From contig NZ_CP042806.1 of assembly GCF_008000815.1 (NCBI RefSeq), forward strand, positions 3,348,001 to 3,412,000: DNA of 64,000 bases, given 5' to 3'. Under the pieces are notes generated by a model that made no database searches, was not told where the DNA came from, and worked only from the letters and a program-made list of their open reading frames with translations. The translations under genes and the position numbers were made by a program. Of this stretch, positions 16,144 through 25,038 are shown piece by piece. Positions within the stretch are counted from its first letter, which is position 1. Each line of letters begins with the position of its first letter. Source of the DNA: Terriglobus albidus (GTDB taxonomy: Bacteria; Acidobacteriota; Terriglobia; Terriglobales; Acidobacteriaceae).

Positions 16144-17759
16144 CATCTCAGGCTACCAATTCGCCTGAGACCACACCCGTCTTGACTGTTCATCCCTATC
16201 TCGGGGTTGCGGGTGTGCTTCTCGGGGCAATGATTGCGACATGTACAGGGCGCCTGATGAGTGTTGGCCTTGCCGACATTCGAGGGGCGCTCCACCTTGG
16301 CTTTGATGAGGGCTCATGGATCAATACGTCCTTTAATGCATCGATGATGTTTATTGGGCCCTTTTCGGTCTATCTCGGCGGTCTCCTCGGTCCTCGGAGG
16401 GTTTTACTGGCATGCGCATCGATTTTTACCGCGGCCAGTTTTCTTATCCCCTTTTCCCATTCTTTACCGATCGTCATAGGCTTGCTCATCGTAGCTGGGT
16501 TGACCGCGGGAACCTTCTATCCCCTGACGCTTTCGTTCGTCTTGAGAAATCTACCGATGCAATTTGTATTGCTTGGCATCGCGATGTACGCAACCGACAT
16601 TATCTTCACAACAGATATGGCGCAGGCGTGGGAGTCGTTTTTTATCGAACACCTTTCATGGCGCTGGATCTTCTGGAACGGCACCATCCTTACGCCGCTG
16701 ATGATGGTGCTCATACATTTCGGCATTCCATGGCAGCCGCTACCAAAGCCTCAAGCGGGGCATCCAGCCCCGAGCTTCAGAGGATTCCTGTATGCAAGTT
16801 TGGGGGCCGCGCTGCTCTACGTGGCGCTTGATCAGGGACAACGCCTTGATTGGTTCCACTCTTCACTCATCCTGGCATTGACCATTACCGGTGTCTTCCT
16901 TGTGCTGGCGGCCGTGGTGCGGCATTTTTTGTTGCCGAATCCTCTCATCAACTACCAGTTCCTTCTGCGTCGAAACACTCTACTTTTAGCGCTGGTTCTC
17001 ATCAGTTTTCGATTCGTCATGCTTGCCACAGTCGTAAGTATTCCAAGTTTCTTAGGCTCAGTTCGGGGCTTCCTCCCCCTGCAGGAAGCCCCTGTCCTGC
17101 TTTGGGTAGCGGTTCCACAGTTCATCCTCGGCATAGCAGCGATGGCGCTGATGCGAAGAGTCGATCCACGCTTGATTCTTACGGCTGGATTTTCGCTGGT
17201 TGCGATTGCGTGTCTTATGAACTCTCGTGTGACTTCCGTGTGGGCAGGGGCCAACTTCGGGATGTCCCAGGCGGCAATGGCCATTGGGCTGGCGCTTGCT
17301 TTCAACGCGATGGTTGGTTCGATTGTGCTCGAGGTGCTGAATTCAGGTGCGCTGACCAGGCCGGCCGACGTCCTCACATTCGCTGGTTTCTTTCAGATCA
17401 CACGTCTGTTCGGCGGCGAAATGGGAGCTGCGTTGATGGGGCATTTCATTCCAATCCGCGAACAGTTTCATTCGAACATGCTGGGAATGAAGATCCAGCT
17501 CGGGAATACGCTCACAGACTACCGGCTGCTCGGCTTGCGTGGAGCATTTGCGCATCATTCAACGGGGGCAACAGCAACAGGGCGCGCCGCGGAGGTCCTT
17601 GCACTGCAGGTCAGGCAGCAGGCTTTCACGCTGGCGATCTCCGACAGCTTTGTTCTGGTAGCCACGTGTTGCGTGGCCTGCCTCATCGTGGTTGCTTTCA
17701 TGTCTACCGTCCCAACGCAGTACGGCGAGATCATCGCATCGAGTGTAAAAGCCAAATGA
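16140..17759 (+). CDS. EmrB/QacA-type MFS drug efflux transporter (DHA2)
   Basis: A 539-residue membrane protein with about 14 hydrophobic segments, the topology of the DHA2 drug:proton antiporters. The N-terminal region GRLMSVGLADIRGALHLGFD followed by EGSWINTSFNASM matches the EmrB family. It would expel hydrophobic compounds from the cytoplasm or inner membrane, through the adaptor encoded just upstream and the TolC-like channel encoded 28 bp downstream. The three genes form a complete tripartite system. No linked TetR- or MarR-type repressor is visible; control may come from the uspA promoters. Confidence 0.93.
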   Translation: MTSQATNSPETTPVLTVHPYLGVAGVLLGAMIATCTGRLMSVGLADIRGALHLGFDEGSWINTSFNASMMFIGPFSVYLGGLLGPRRVLLACASIFTAASFLIPFSHSLPIVIGLLIVAGLTAGTFYPLTLSFVLRNLPMQFVLLGIAMYATDIIFTTDMAQAWESFFIEHLSWRWIFWNGTILTPLMMVLIHFGIPWQPLPKPQAGHPAPSFRGFLYASLGAALLYVALDQGQRLDWFHSSLILALTITGVFLVLAAVVRHFLLPNPLINYQFLLRRNTLLLALVLISFRFVMLATVVSIPSFLGSVRGFLPLQEAPVLLWVAVPQFILGIAAMALMRRVDPRLILTAGFSLVAIACLMNSRVTSVWAGANFGMSQAAMAIGLALAFNAMVGSIVLEVLNSGALTRPADVLTFAGFFQITRLFGGEMGAALMGHFIPIREQFHSNMLGMKIQLGNTLTDYRLLGLRGAFAHHSTGATATGRAAEVLALQVRQQAFTLAISDSFVLVATCCVACLIVVAFMSTVPTQYGEIIASSVKAK

Positions 17760-17787
17760 GAAATAACCGAATGAAAGGGGGCCAGCA

Positions 17788-19167
17788 ATGACGTCAAAGA
17801 AAGCGGTGAGGAATAACTCGACTATTCGGCGGATGTTCCCGTTGACACTACTTGCTCTCTCGTTGAGCCAGGGTGTGATCGCACAGCGGAGCTCCCCCGT
17901 ACATCTGACTCTAGACCAGGCCATCGACCTTGCTTTAAAGCAAAACCATTCGATTCATTTGCGCTCACTGTCTGTCGACGAGACGCGAAGCAAGAAAGAC
18001 GAAGCCCGGTCGAACTATCTTCCTCAAATCAAAGCAAGCGGAAGTGTCCTTCATGTTACCGAGCTGGCGGGGGTCGAAATTCCAGCAGGGGCATTTGGCA
18101 GCTATCCTTCAACTGGTTCGATTCCTTCAAAGTCACTATTTATTGACCAGGGAAGCGCCACAGGCTACACGGGGGGCGTTGGGCTGGAACAGCCGCTTAC
18201 ACAGCTTTTTCGGGTTCATCAGGCTAATGTTGCGGCAAAACAAGATGTTTTGATCGCCGAAACGCAACTCGACCAGACACAGGATGCAATCGCGCTCAAG
18301 GTGCGCCAGATCTACTACAACATCCTTATTAGTCAGCAGAAACTGCAAGCTGCTCAGGAACAGTTGTCGGCGGCAAAGATCAAGGCAGACGAAAGTCGAC
18401 ACGACGTTCAAAGAGGCAATGCTCTGGAAGTCGCGATCCTCCAGGGCGATGCAAGTATTCTGCAGGCTCAACAACAACTGTTGACCGTCAAGCTGCAAGG
18501 AGAGGATCTGCGCCGGCAGTTGGCTGACGTTCTGGGGATGCCTGTTCACACTCTATTTGACCTAGAATCCACGACGACGGCTCAGAGCCTCTCGATTCCA
18601 ACCAGGGACGAAGCGGTTCATCAGGCATTGGAGCAGAATCAAGAGTTGCGTGCAGCCCGTCAAACACTAGAGAAGGCAAAGGCTGGCCTGGCCGCGGCCA
18701 GGGACGCCTATATTCCGAACGTAACGGCCTTGTCGAGATATAGCTATCAAAGTGGTGTTCCCCTGCTCGTTCACAACTTTGGAACATTTGGATTCGCGCT
18801 CAGTTACGATCTCTTCGACGGTGGGCGCCGTGAGGCACAACTGCGTGAAGCGAGAACTCAGGTAAGGTCTGCTGAGGTGGCGATCGACAAACTGCAGTCG
18901 GAGATCGAAGTGCAAGTACAGGCTGCTTACGACCGAGTTGATGAACTTAAGCAGATGGTCGAGGTCGCCGGGCAGGCGGTGAAGGTAAGGACGGAGGCAG
19001 CACGCCTGTCCGATCGCCAGTTCGAACAGAATGCAGCATTGAATTCCTCCAGAACTCAGGTTCATGCCGATCTTTCCAATGCCACGGCGTCTCTTCTGGA
19101 AGCCGATATGTCCCTCTCTCTTGCTGAGGCAAATCTAAAGATGACAATGGGGCAAATGCCGCGGTAG
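17788..19167 (+). CDS. TolC-like outer-membrane efflux channel
   Basis: A 459-residue outer-membrane factor. A signal peptide (FPLTLLALSLSQGVIAQ) precedes two repeated OEP domains. The typical features are HLTLDQAIDLALKQNHSIHL at the start, the Ala/Gln/Glu-rich coiled-coil hairpins, and the beta-strand segment FGFALSYDLFDGGRREAQLR in the second repeat. It would form the trimeric channel for the adjacent EmrAB-type pump. An AAAGGGGGCC sequence precedes the ATG. It follows the pump gene closely, consistent with one transcript. Confidence 0.92.
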   Translation: MTSKKAVRNNSTIRRMFPLTLLALSLSQGVIAQRSSPVHLTLDQAIDLALKQNHSIHLRSLSVDETRSKKDEARSNYLPQIKASGSVLHVTELAGVEIPAGAFGSYPSTGSIPSKSLFIDQGSATGYTGGVGLEQPLTQLFRVHQANVAAKQDVLIAETQLDQTQDAIALKVRQIYYNILISQQKLQAAQEQLSAAKIKADESRHDVQRGNALEVAILQGDASILQAQQQLLTVKLQGEDLRRQLADVLGMPVHTLFDLESTTTAQSLSIPTRDEAVHQALEQNQELRAARQTLEKAKAGLAAARDAYIPNVTALSRYSYQSGVPLLVHNFGTFGFALSYDLFDGGRREAQLREARTQVRSAEVAIDKLQSEIEVQVQAAYDRVDELKQMVEVAGQAVKVRTEAARLSDRQFEQNAALNSSRTQVHADLSNATASLLEADMSLSLAEANLKMTMGQMPR

Positions 19168-19202
19168 CGCATGAGTAATTGTCATTGCTTGGGGGCGTCT
19201 CA

Positions 19203-19655
19203 ATGGACAGTACGATGACGGGAATTCTGGCCGCACTCGGAGGTTCTGTCATAGGAGCCACGACTCCTATTCTCAGCAATTTCGTTTTGCAGAGAAGCGT
19301 GACGCAGCGAGAACTTACGAATCGTGAATTGGCGCAGCGTGAAGAGTTATATTCGGAGTTCATCCGTCAGGGGACGCTTTGCTATGCAAAAGCGCTCTCA
19401 CAGAATCTGCAAAACGTGGATGAGATCGTAGCGATGTATGCGCTTGTGAACCGCATCAGGTTGTTCGCATCTGCTGAAGTTCTTAAAGCTGCAGAAGATT
19501 TTGTTAAGAAACTCGTCCAGAAATTTGGCGAGAACAATATGACTATCGATGAGATGAAGATGGTAGCACTGGAGCAACACGTGGATCCGTTGAACGACTT
19601 CGCGCTCAAGTGCCGGCATGAACTGCGAAAAGTGTATGCGCAGACGCGCTGGTGA
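19203..19655 (+). CDS. membrane-anchored helical protein, function unknown
   Basis: A 150-residue protein. ATG 19203 behind GGGGG is preferred over an upstream TTG. The N-terminus (ILAALGGSVIGATTPILSNF) is a single membrane helix. The rest is predicted to be mostly helical and charged (ELTNRELAQREELYSEFIRQ), with no enzymatic motif. Short one-helix proteins with this organisation are common in many genomes without a known role. It follows the TolC-like gene by 35 bp and may be co-transcribed with the efflux genes. It converges with the receiver gene at 19691. Confidence 0.65.
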   Translation: MDSTMTGILAALGGSVIGATTPILSNFVLQRSVTQRELTNRELAQREELYSEFIRQGTLCYAKALSQNLQNVDEIVAMYALVNRIRLFASAEVLKAAEDFVKKLVQKFGENNMTIDEMKMVALEQHVDPLNDFALKCRHELRKVYAQTRW

Positions 19656-19690
19656 AGTCTCGATCGGCTCTCCAGCCAGAACAAGCCATG

Positions 19691-20059
19691 TCAGCAGCAA
19701 ACGGTCTTCAGAACATCGACAAGGGCATCACCATCGATTGGTTTACGGAAGAAGGCGACGGCGCCTCGCTCCAGATAGAATGCTTCCGAGTTTTCGGAGG
19801 GCTTCCCCGTAATAATGACGACCGGCACATCACTGTTAGCGTTCTTTACATGATGTAGCAGCCCTAGTCCACTCATCTGTCTCATCTCAACGTCCGTGAT
19901 GATGCATGAGCTTTTGGAGAGCCCGTCCGCTTCCAGGAATTGCTCTGCCGAGCAGTACCCCTCTGCCTCGTATCCACAGGAGGCCAGGAAATTGATAATT
20001 GATTCGAGGACACGGAGATCATCGTCGATGACTGCGATCGTGCGGGCAAATCCGACCAT
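19691..20059 (-). CDS. single-domain response regulator receiver
   Basis: A 122-residue protein consisting only of a receiver domain. GGAGG five bases before the Met at 20059 fixes the start (MVGFARTIAVIDDD). Acidic pocket Asp12-14, phosphoacceptor Asp56 in CIITDVEMRQMSG and Lys106 in FFRKPID are all present, so it should be phosphorylatable. There is no output domain. It follows the FixJ-like gene by 67 bp on the same strand and could compete with it for phosphate from the kinases, as a phosphate sink or as a connector between the multi-PAS kinases. That role is inference. Confidence 0.85.
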   Translation of the reverse strand: MVGFARTIAVIDDDLRVLESIINFLASCGYEAEGYCSAEQFLEADGLSKSSCIITDVEMRQMSGLGLLHHVKNANSDVPVVIITGKPSENSEAFYLERGAVAFFRKPIDGDALVDVLKTVCC

Positions 20060-20126
20060 CTCAACCTCCGCGCCACTCACCACAATCTTGAGCGATGTGG
20101 CTTCGGCAGGCTAGCGCCTATCGCTC

Positions 20127-20753
20127 TTATGAAGCGATAACCTGCTCGATATTTAGTCTGCTTGCTAGTTTTACCAAGGTGGCGAAAGAATCAGCTTCCA
20201 TCTTACGCATAATATGTCCGCGGTGTATCTGGACGGTGTACTCTGTGATGCCTAACTCGCCTGCGGCTTGTTTATTCAGAAGTCCCCTTACCAGCAAAGG
20301 CAGTACTTGCTGCTCTCTCGGCGTCAAGGTTTGGTATCGGGCTAACAAGCTCGCATGTTCGAGCGCCTTCTTGCGATGAGTTCTATCGAGATCGAGCGCC
20401 CGCTCAATGCAGGAAAGCAAGGCCTTCTCATCAACGGGTTTTGTCAAGAAGTCAATCGCGCCTTCCTTCATCGCCGTGACCGTCGACGGGATGTCACCGC
20501 GCCCCGTAATGAAGATGACAGGGATCGTCACCTGGGCCGAGATTGCCTTCTGGACTTGGAGGCCATTCAACCCAGGCATTCGCAAATCAAGAATGAGACA
20601 TGCAGCCGTGTCCTGGCGATCGAAACTGAGAAATTCTTGTCCTGCTGTAAAGATTCGCACTCGCTTTCCATTCGCGCGCAGAAGTGACGACAGGGCTTCT
20701 CCAACGCTAGCATCATCATCAACGATGTACACCATTTCGTTCATCGGTCCCAT
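20127..20753 (-). CDS. FixJ-like response regulator (receiver plus LuxR-type HTH)
   Basis: A 208-residue regulator. AGGAGG before the ATG at 20753 gives MGPMNEMVYIVDDDASVGEA. The receiver has Asp56 (CLILDLRMPGLNG) and Lys105 (FLTKPVD). The C-terminal part carries the NarL/FixJ-family helix-turn-helix with LTPREQQVLPLLVRGLLNKQ and AAGELGITEYTVQIHRGHIM. This class works with FixL/TodS-type kinases whose H-box matches the four kinases encoded nearby. It is the only complete DNA-binding response regulator in the window, so it is the best local candidate to bind the shared ACATGT promoter element. No such element with a -10 box faces its own gene. Confidence 0.9.
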   Translation of the reverse strand: MGPMNEMVYIVDDDASVGEALSSLLRANGKRVRIFTAGQEFLSFDRQDTAACLILDLRMPGLNGLQVQKAISAQVTIPVIFITGRGDIPSTVTAMKEGAIDFLTKPVDEKALLSCIERALDLDRTHRKKALEHASLLARYQTLTPREQQVLPLLVRGLLNKQAAGELGITEYTVQIHRGHIMRKMEADSFATLVKLASRLNIEQVIAS

Positions 20754-21203
20754 ATGAACCTCCTGGGGGATATCGGCATTACAGGACTTGGCGGTGGCTC
20801 CTTCACTGGCAGCGATCGACAAGTCCCGTATGCGCTGATGCATACCGATGTCAATCATACATACCGGGTAGCATCTCATCGTAGTCTTTTGGGGCGCAAC
20901 GCTCTCACCCTACATAAACATGTAATAGCCGGCCGTTGTTTCCTCGTTGAGAGAAGGCATTTGTTTTCAGAAAGGCTCCCAAGTCCATGGAAGCATGCAG
21001 TTTCGATTCTCCTCGGGTGAAGGTGCAGCGGATGGAGAAGATGGCTTGGAGGTCCGATTCAGGCAATGGTCTCCGGCGCTGGAAATGACCCGGTCGGCAA
21101 TACCTGTGGTGCATAACGATGCGAACCTGGGCGCTCGACAAGGCGCCGTCAGAAACTGCCCGCCGCGAGTCGCTACAAAGTAAACCTTTTGGTATGACGT
21201 GGC
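20754..21203. other. intergenic region upstream of FixJ-like gene
   Basis: About 450 bp. It holds an ACATGTAAT sequence at 20910-20930 that lacks a -10 hexamer and a downstream gene on its strand. No gene or remnant is recognised. Confidence 0.4.
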
Positions 21204-21878
21204 TTAAAACGTCTCGATTGAGTATTCGAGCAATTTGGTGGAGGGTTCTCGCACTATCATGAACGGCTGATCTTCCATCTGACTTCGCAGTCGCTGGTGG
21301 GCGCGTAACACTCTGCTTTTTGCCGCTGGAATTGTTATCCCGAGCTCCTGCGCAACGCGTTCCAGAGTGTGGCCGTGGAAGTGTTTTAGGATCAATGCCA
21401 TCCTCAATCCATCAGGCAGTTTCGCGATCTTCTCCTGTACGTTCAGGTTTGTCTCAGCTTGAGCGCAGTATTGCTCCGGATTCGGACGCCACTCTCGGAT
21501 GTCAGGCGCCATATGCCCATTGTTTCCGCCCGCACAGGAATCGAGAGAGACGTGGTGATAACGTCTCTTGCGAAGGCATCCCAACGCCTGATTGACCGCG
21601 ATCCGGGTAAGCCATGTCCGGAATTTCGATTGCCGGCGGAACTCGTGGAGCCCGCGATAGGCCCGCAGCAATGTCTCTTGAAGCATGTCTTCCGTATCGT
21701 CCTGGTTTCTAGTAATGCTGAAGATAATGCGGAATAGCATCTGCTTGTGTTGAATCACGAGAAGTTCGAACGCATGGAAATCGCCATCCTGTGCTTGTTC
21801 AATGAGGAAACGATCGGGATCCTCCTCATGGGGATCGATGTTCTTTACTCGCTTATCACTTCGTTGATAGGTGTTCAT
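21204..21878 (-). CDS. ECF-type RNA polymerase sigma factor (copy 2)
   Basis: A 224-residue ECF sigma factor and the paralogue of the protein at 210-887, with the same length, the same linker feature (REWRPNPEQYCAQAE) and the same region 4 (LGITIPAAKSRVLRAHQRLR). Region 2 reads QDDTEDMLQETLLRAYRGLH. Most differences are in the N- and C-terminal 30 residues. It lies 187 bp downstream of the 5-PAS kinase gene on the same strand, repeating the layout of the first module. GCGGGAAAGC precedes the ATG. A shared-type promoter is found about 99 bp upstream, at nearly the same distance as in copy 1. No anti-sigma gene is linked. Confidence 0.93.
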   Translation of the reverse strand: MNTYQRSDKRVKNIDPHEEDPDRFLIEQAQDGDFHAFELLVIQHKQMLFRIIFSITRNQDDTEDMLQETLLRAYRGLHEFRRQSKFRTWLTRIAVNQALGCLRKRRYHHVSLDSCAGGNNGHMAPDIREWRPNPEQYCAQAETNLNVQEKIAKLPDGLRMALILKHFHGHTLERVAQELGITIPAAKSRVLRAHQRLRSQMEDQPFMIVREPSTKLLEYSIETF

Positions 21879-21951
21879 GCTTTCCCGCCGAATGCGCCCC
21901 GAACAATTACATGTTGCGTCGATGCTTGCCGTCAGGGCACGTGATTTCGCG

Positions 21952-21998
21952 ATCTTAGCAGCGTAGGAGATCCATAAAAACTACATGTTTCTGCTAGC
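21952..21998 (-). promoter_or_regulatory. shared regulon promoter, sigma factor copy 2
   Basis: Minus-strand GCTAGCAGAAACATGTAGTT (plus TT; 21977-21998), 19 bp, then TAAGAT (21952-21957) followed by CGCG. It points at the sigma factor gene starting at 21878. Confidence 0.8.
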
Positions 21999-22065
21999 AG
22001 TCAACGCAGAGTAAAGGGAATACCCCTGCTCAGCGTCGTTACAAATCTCTCGTAGAAGCCGGGCT

Positions 22066-24741
22066 CTAGGTGTGAAGAGGATCTCCGGGAAACAGGGGCA
22101 GTACTACATTGAAGGTCGCACCGTGGCTTTTATTGTTTTCCGCCCAGAGGCGCCCTCCATGGGCTTCAACAATCGAGCGTGATACGGCTAATCCTATTCC
22201 CATACCTTTATTCTTGGTCGTCACAAACGAGTCAAAGATCCGTTCCGTATCGTCGACACCTGGTCCGTTGTCGACTACCTGGATGAGCAGCTTGTTTGAA
22301 TCTTTAGCAAGTACTCGGAGTAAAACCAACGGCGACACCTGCGATCCTTCCAGTGCCTCAATGGCATTCAAGATTAAATTGATGACGACCTGCTGAATCT
22401 GAATCCGGTCGGCTATGACGGTAGGGAGAGGCTCTTCGAGGTGAACCTCAATGGGAACCCCGCGCTTTTTGGGGTCTTCTTCCACGAATCGAACGACCTC
22501 ACGGACTATGTCTGGAATATTGACGTCCTTCTTCTCGAACGACTCTTGTTTGAACAGTGCGCGAATATGCTGCATCGTTTCATCTGCTGCTCGGGCGTCT
22601 CGTATAACGCGGTCGATCGATGCGTTCACCTCTGCTATATCGGGCGACGCGGTATTCAGCCATCTCTTTGTTGCCTGAGCGTTTGCCAATATGGACATGA
22701 GCGGCTGGTTCAATTCGTGCGCAATTGAGGCTGAAAGTTCCGCGACGGTGGCATATCGTGATGCTCTGGCCAGCTTGGTACGCGTTTCTTGGAGGTGGTC
22801 CTCTGCGCGTTTCCGCTCATCGATGTCTATTGATAGCCCGTACCACTGGATAATTTTCCCTTGTGGATCTCGCAGTGGCTCCCCACTGGTTTGATGCCAT
22901 CTGTACTCCCCATCGGCGCGCCGTAAACGGTTGACAATGTTGTACGATTCTCCGGCTTCAATAGCTCGTGAAAACGCCTTCGCAGTCTCTTCGCGGTCGT
23001 CGGGATGGATGAACCTCTCCCATCTATGATTGACGAACTCTTCGAAGGGCGCTCCATAGTAGTTGAGTAGCCTTTGGGAAAGATGAGTGATCTCTCCGGT
23101 CGGTGACGTGGACCAGATCATTGAGGGAATTGTTTCAACAATGCGCCGTAGCTCATACTCTCGGGCCTGCAGATTCTGTTCAGCGACCTTCAGCGCATTG
23201 ATATCGAACAGAATTCCATACCATTTAATGATCTCCCCTTCGTCGTCACGAAGTGGAAGGCTTCGGTTCAGGAACCAGTGGTAGACCCCATCGGCTTTGC
23301 GGCAGCGTAGTTCCAATTCAACAGGATCTCCTAATGCCAGTCGTGCTTTTAATTCAGGAAGTATTCGCTCGGCGTCATCGGGATGGAGCGCATTTGCCCA
23401 GCCCCATTCCATTGCCTCGTCTCTGGTCTGGCCGGAGTAATCGAGCCAGCTCTGGCTTATGAAATCAACTCTTCCGTCAGGCAGGGATGTTCCCACATAA
23501 GCAGGAATCAGATCGATCAGGGTACGTAGCTCTCTCTCGCTCTTTCTGATCGTTTCTTCCGCATGCTTTGCTTCGGTAATATCGATCACTGCTCCGGTGA
23601 ATTCAAAACCGTCAGAATCAATCTCGTGTGGCCTCGCGAGTACCCGGAGATGCTTCACACGGCCATTTCTCAACAGCAGACGGTGAGTGAAATCGATAGC
23701 GCCGCTGGTAGTCAACGCCTTTGCCATGACATCTCTGACTAAATCTCGATCGTCGGGATGGACGCGATCCATAATCATATCGAGCGTGATCGTTATGGCC
23801 CGGTCGTATTCGAAGATGCGATAGGTTTCGGCCGACCAGGTAATTGTGCCGCAATGCGGCCGCCACCCAAAGCTGCCTGTGTGGCTAAGAGTTTGCGCTC
23901 CCTCCAGGTAGGCTTCATGGCGCTTCAGTTCCTGAGTCAGAAGCTCGTGCTCCGTAACGTCTATGGCGTTGCCGATAATTCTTTGCAGGGTTCCGTTATC
24001 CAGAACGGGGGCGCCAATGCAACGGATGTACCTGACCTCACCGTTTGGGCGGATAATCCGCTTTGTGACGTCACATCCCAGGCTCTCCGCGAGCATTCGC
24101 TTGATGAGGTCTGCCATGAACTCGCGGTCGAGAGGATGGACAAGCGCCAGATAGCCTTCAAGCGACGGTGGGTCTTTTACCGGATCAAGGCCGTAGATGC
24201 GGAACAGTTCATGAGACCAGTATTCAAAAGCTCCTCGGGGATTGAAGGCCCAACTGCCGATGTGACCGAGACGCTGCGCTTCAGCTAAATAGAATTGGCT
24301 CCTCTCCGACTCCTGAGTGGCTTTTATCTGACGCTCTTCGGCTTTCCTCTGGTCATCAATGTCGGTACTAGAACCGTTCCATTTGATGAGGTTACCGGCG
24401 TCATCAAATACTGGAACCTTCTGATGCAGCATCCAGCGGTAAACCCCGTCCGCTCTCCGCACGCGTGATGTTTCCTGGAAAGGCTTTCCTCTGGCAAAGG
24501 AGTCGCGCATCTTCTGCACGAAGTGGATGGCATCTTCAGGATGAATAAGGGACGTCCATCCCCATCCCAGCAGCCTTTCCAGTGGTTCGCCGGTGAAGTT
24601 GAGCCACGTCTTATTGAAGAAATCGAGGAAGCCGTCAGGGCGTGCTGTGTGGAGTAGGGCAGGGGACAAGTGCACGATTTGCCGAAGACTTAGGCTCGGT
24701 TCCTCAGGAGAAATCCGGTCATTGTTTGACACAGCGCACAT
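22066..24741 (-). CDS. multi-PAS sensor histidine kinase (5 PAS domains)
   Basis: An 891-residue soluble-looking kinase, closely similar to the 7-PAS kinase at 1677-5162. Five PAS/PAC units (about 15-650) correspond to PAS1-3 and one PAS pair of the longer protein. The core has ELSASIAHELNQPL (His675), N-box INLILNAIEA and G-boxes VVDNGPGV and GMGIGLAVSRSIVEAHGGRL. PAS1 starts PSLSLRQIVHLSPALLHTAR in both. The start is uncertain: ATG at 24741 has no clear ribosome-binding site, and a GTG four codons in aligns with the second Met of the paralogue. No membrane segment or fused receiver. Upstream, divergently, lies the acyl-CoA operon. Confidence 0.92.
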   Translation of the reverse strand: MCAVSNNDRISPEEPSLSLRQIVHLSPALLHTARPDGFLDFFNKTWLNFTGEPLERLLGWGWTSLIHPEDAIHFVQKMRDSFARGKPFQETSRVRRADGVYRWMLHQKVPVFDDAGNLIKWNGSSTDIDDQRKAEERQIKATQESERSQFYLAEAQRLGHIGSWAFNPRGAFEYWSHELFRIYGLDPVKDPPSLEGYLALVHPLDREFMADLIKRMLAESLGCDVTKRIIRPNGEVRYIRCIGAPVLDNGTLQRIIGNAIDVTEHELLTQELKRHEAYLEGAQTLSHTGSFGWRPHCGTITWSAETYRIFEYDRAITITLDMIMDRVHPDDRDLVRDVMAKALTTSGAIDFTHRLLLRNGRVKHLRVLARPHEIDSDGFEFTGAVIDITEAKHAEETIRKSERELRTLIDLIPAYVGTSLPDGRVDFISQSWLDYSGQTRDEAMEWGWANALHPDDAERILPELKARLALGDPVELELRCRKADGVYHWFLNRSLPLRDDEGEIIKWYGILFDINALKVAEQNLQAREYELRRIVETIPSMIWSTSPTGEITHLSQRLLNYYGAPFEEFVNHRWERFIHPDDREETAKAFSRAIEAGESYNIVNRLRRADGEYRWHQTSGEPLRDPQGKIIQWYGLSIDIDERKRAEDHLQETRTKLARASRYATVAELSASIAHELNQPLMSILANAQATKRWLNTASPDIAEVNASIDRVIRDARAADETMQHIRALFKQESFEKKDVNIPDIVREVVRFVEEDPKKRGVPIEVHLEEPLPTVIADRIQIQQVVINLILNAIEALEGSQVSPLVLLRVLAKDSNKLLIQVVDNGPGVDDTERIFDSFVTTKNKGMGIGLAVSRSIVEAHGGRLWAENNKSHGATFNVVLPLFPGDPLHT

Positions 24742-24848
24742 GGGACACCGTTGAAGACCAGGGATGGGCGCTTCGCAGTCGTCTCAGGGAACGGAAGATC
24801 GACAGCGAAAGAGAGGCATTGCCGAAGTCAATGATAGTCTTCCGATCC

Positions 24849-24895
24849 GCTACCAGAAATATGTAATTTCGGCGCCTGGTATGTGTTGCTAGGAT
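24849..24895 (+). promoter_or_regulatory. shared regulon promoter, acyl-CoA operon
   Basis: GCTACCAGAAATATGTAATT (plus TC; 24849-24870), 19 bp, then TAGGAT (24890-24895) followed by CGCC. It points at the dehydrogenase gene starting at 25039. Confidence 0.8.
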
Positions 24896-25038
24896 CGCCT
24901 TGGCTTGAGTGATGCCATCGCTCGCGATTGCAAGGGCACAGAATGCAGGTGAACACGATGCACGTTACTGGACACCTCCAGCTGTGACGTAATTGCGAGA
25001 GCTATCGCTGGGAAGACGAGAAACGAAGGAGAACCAAA

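Noticed and set aside
20910-20930. ACATGTAAT sequence upstream of the FixJ-like gene as another shared promoter
   Set aside because: No TAnnAT box at 19-20 bp in either direction and no gene downstream on its strand; at most an unpaired binding site.
21904-21919. CAATTACATGTTG as a second element before sigma factor copy 2
   Set aside because: It lies only 26 bp from the start codon, has a diverged left half and no -10 box can fit.
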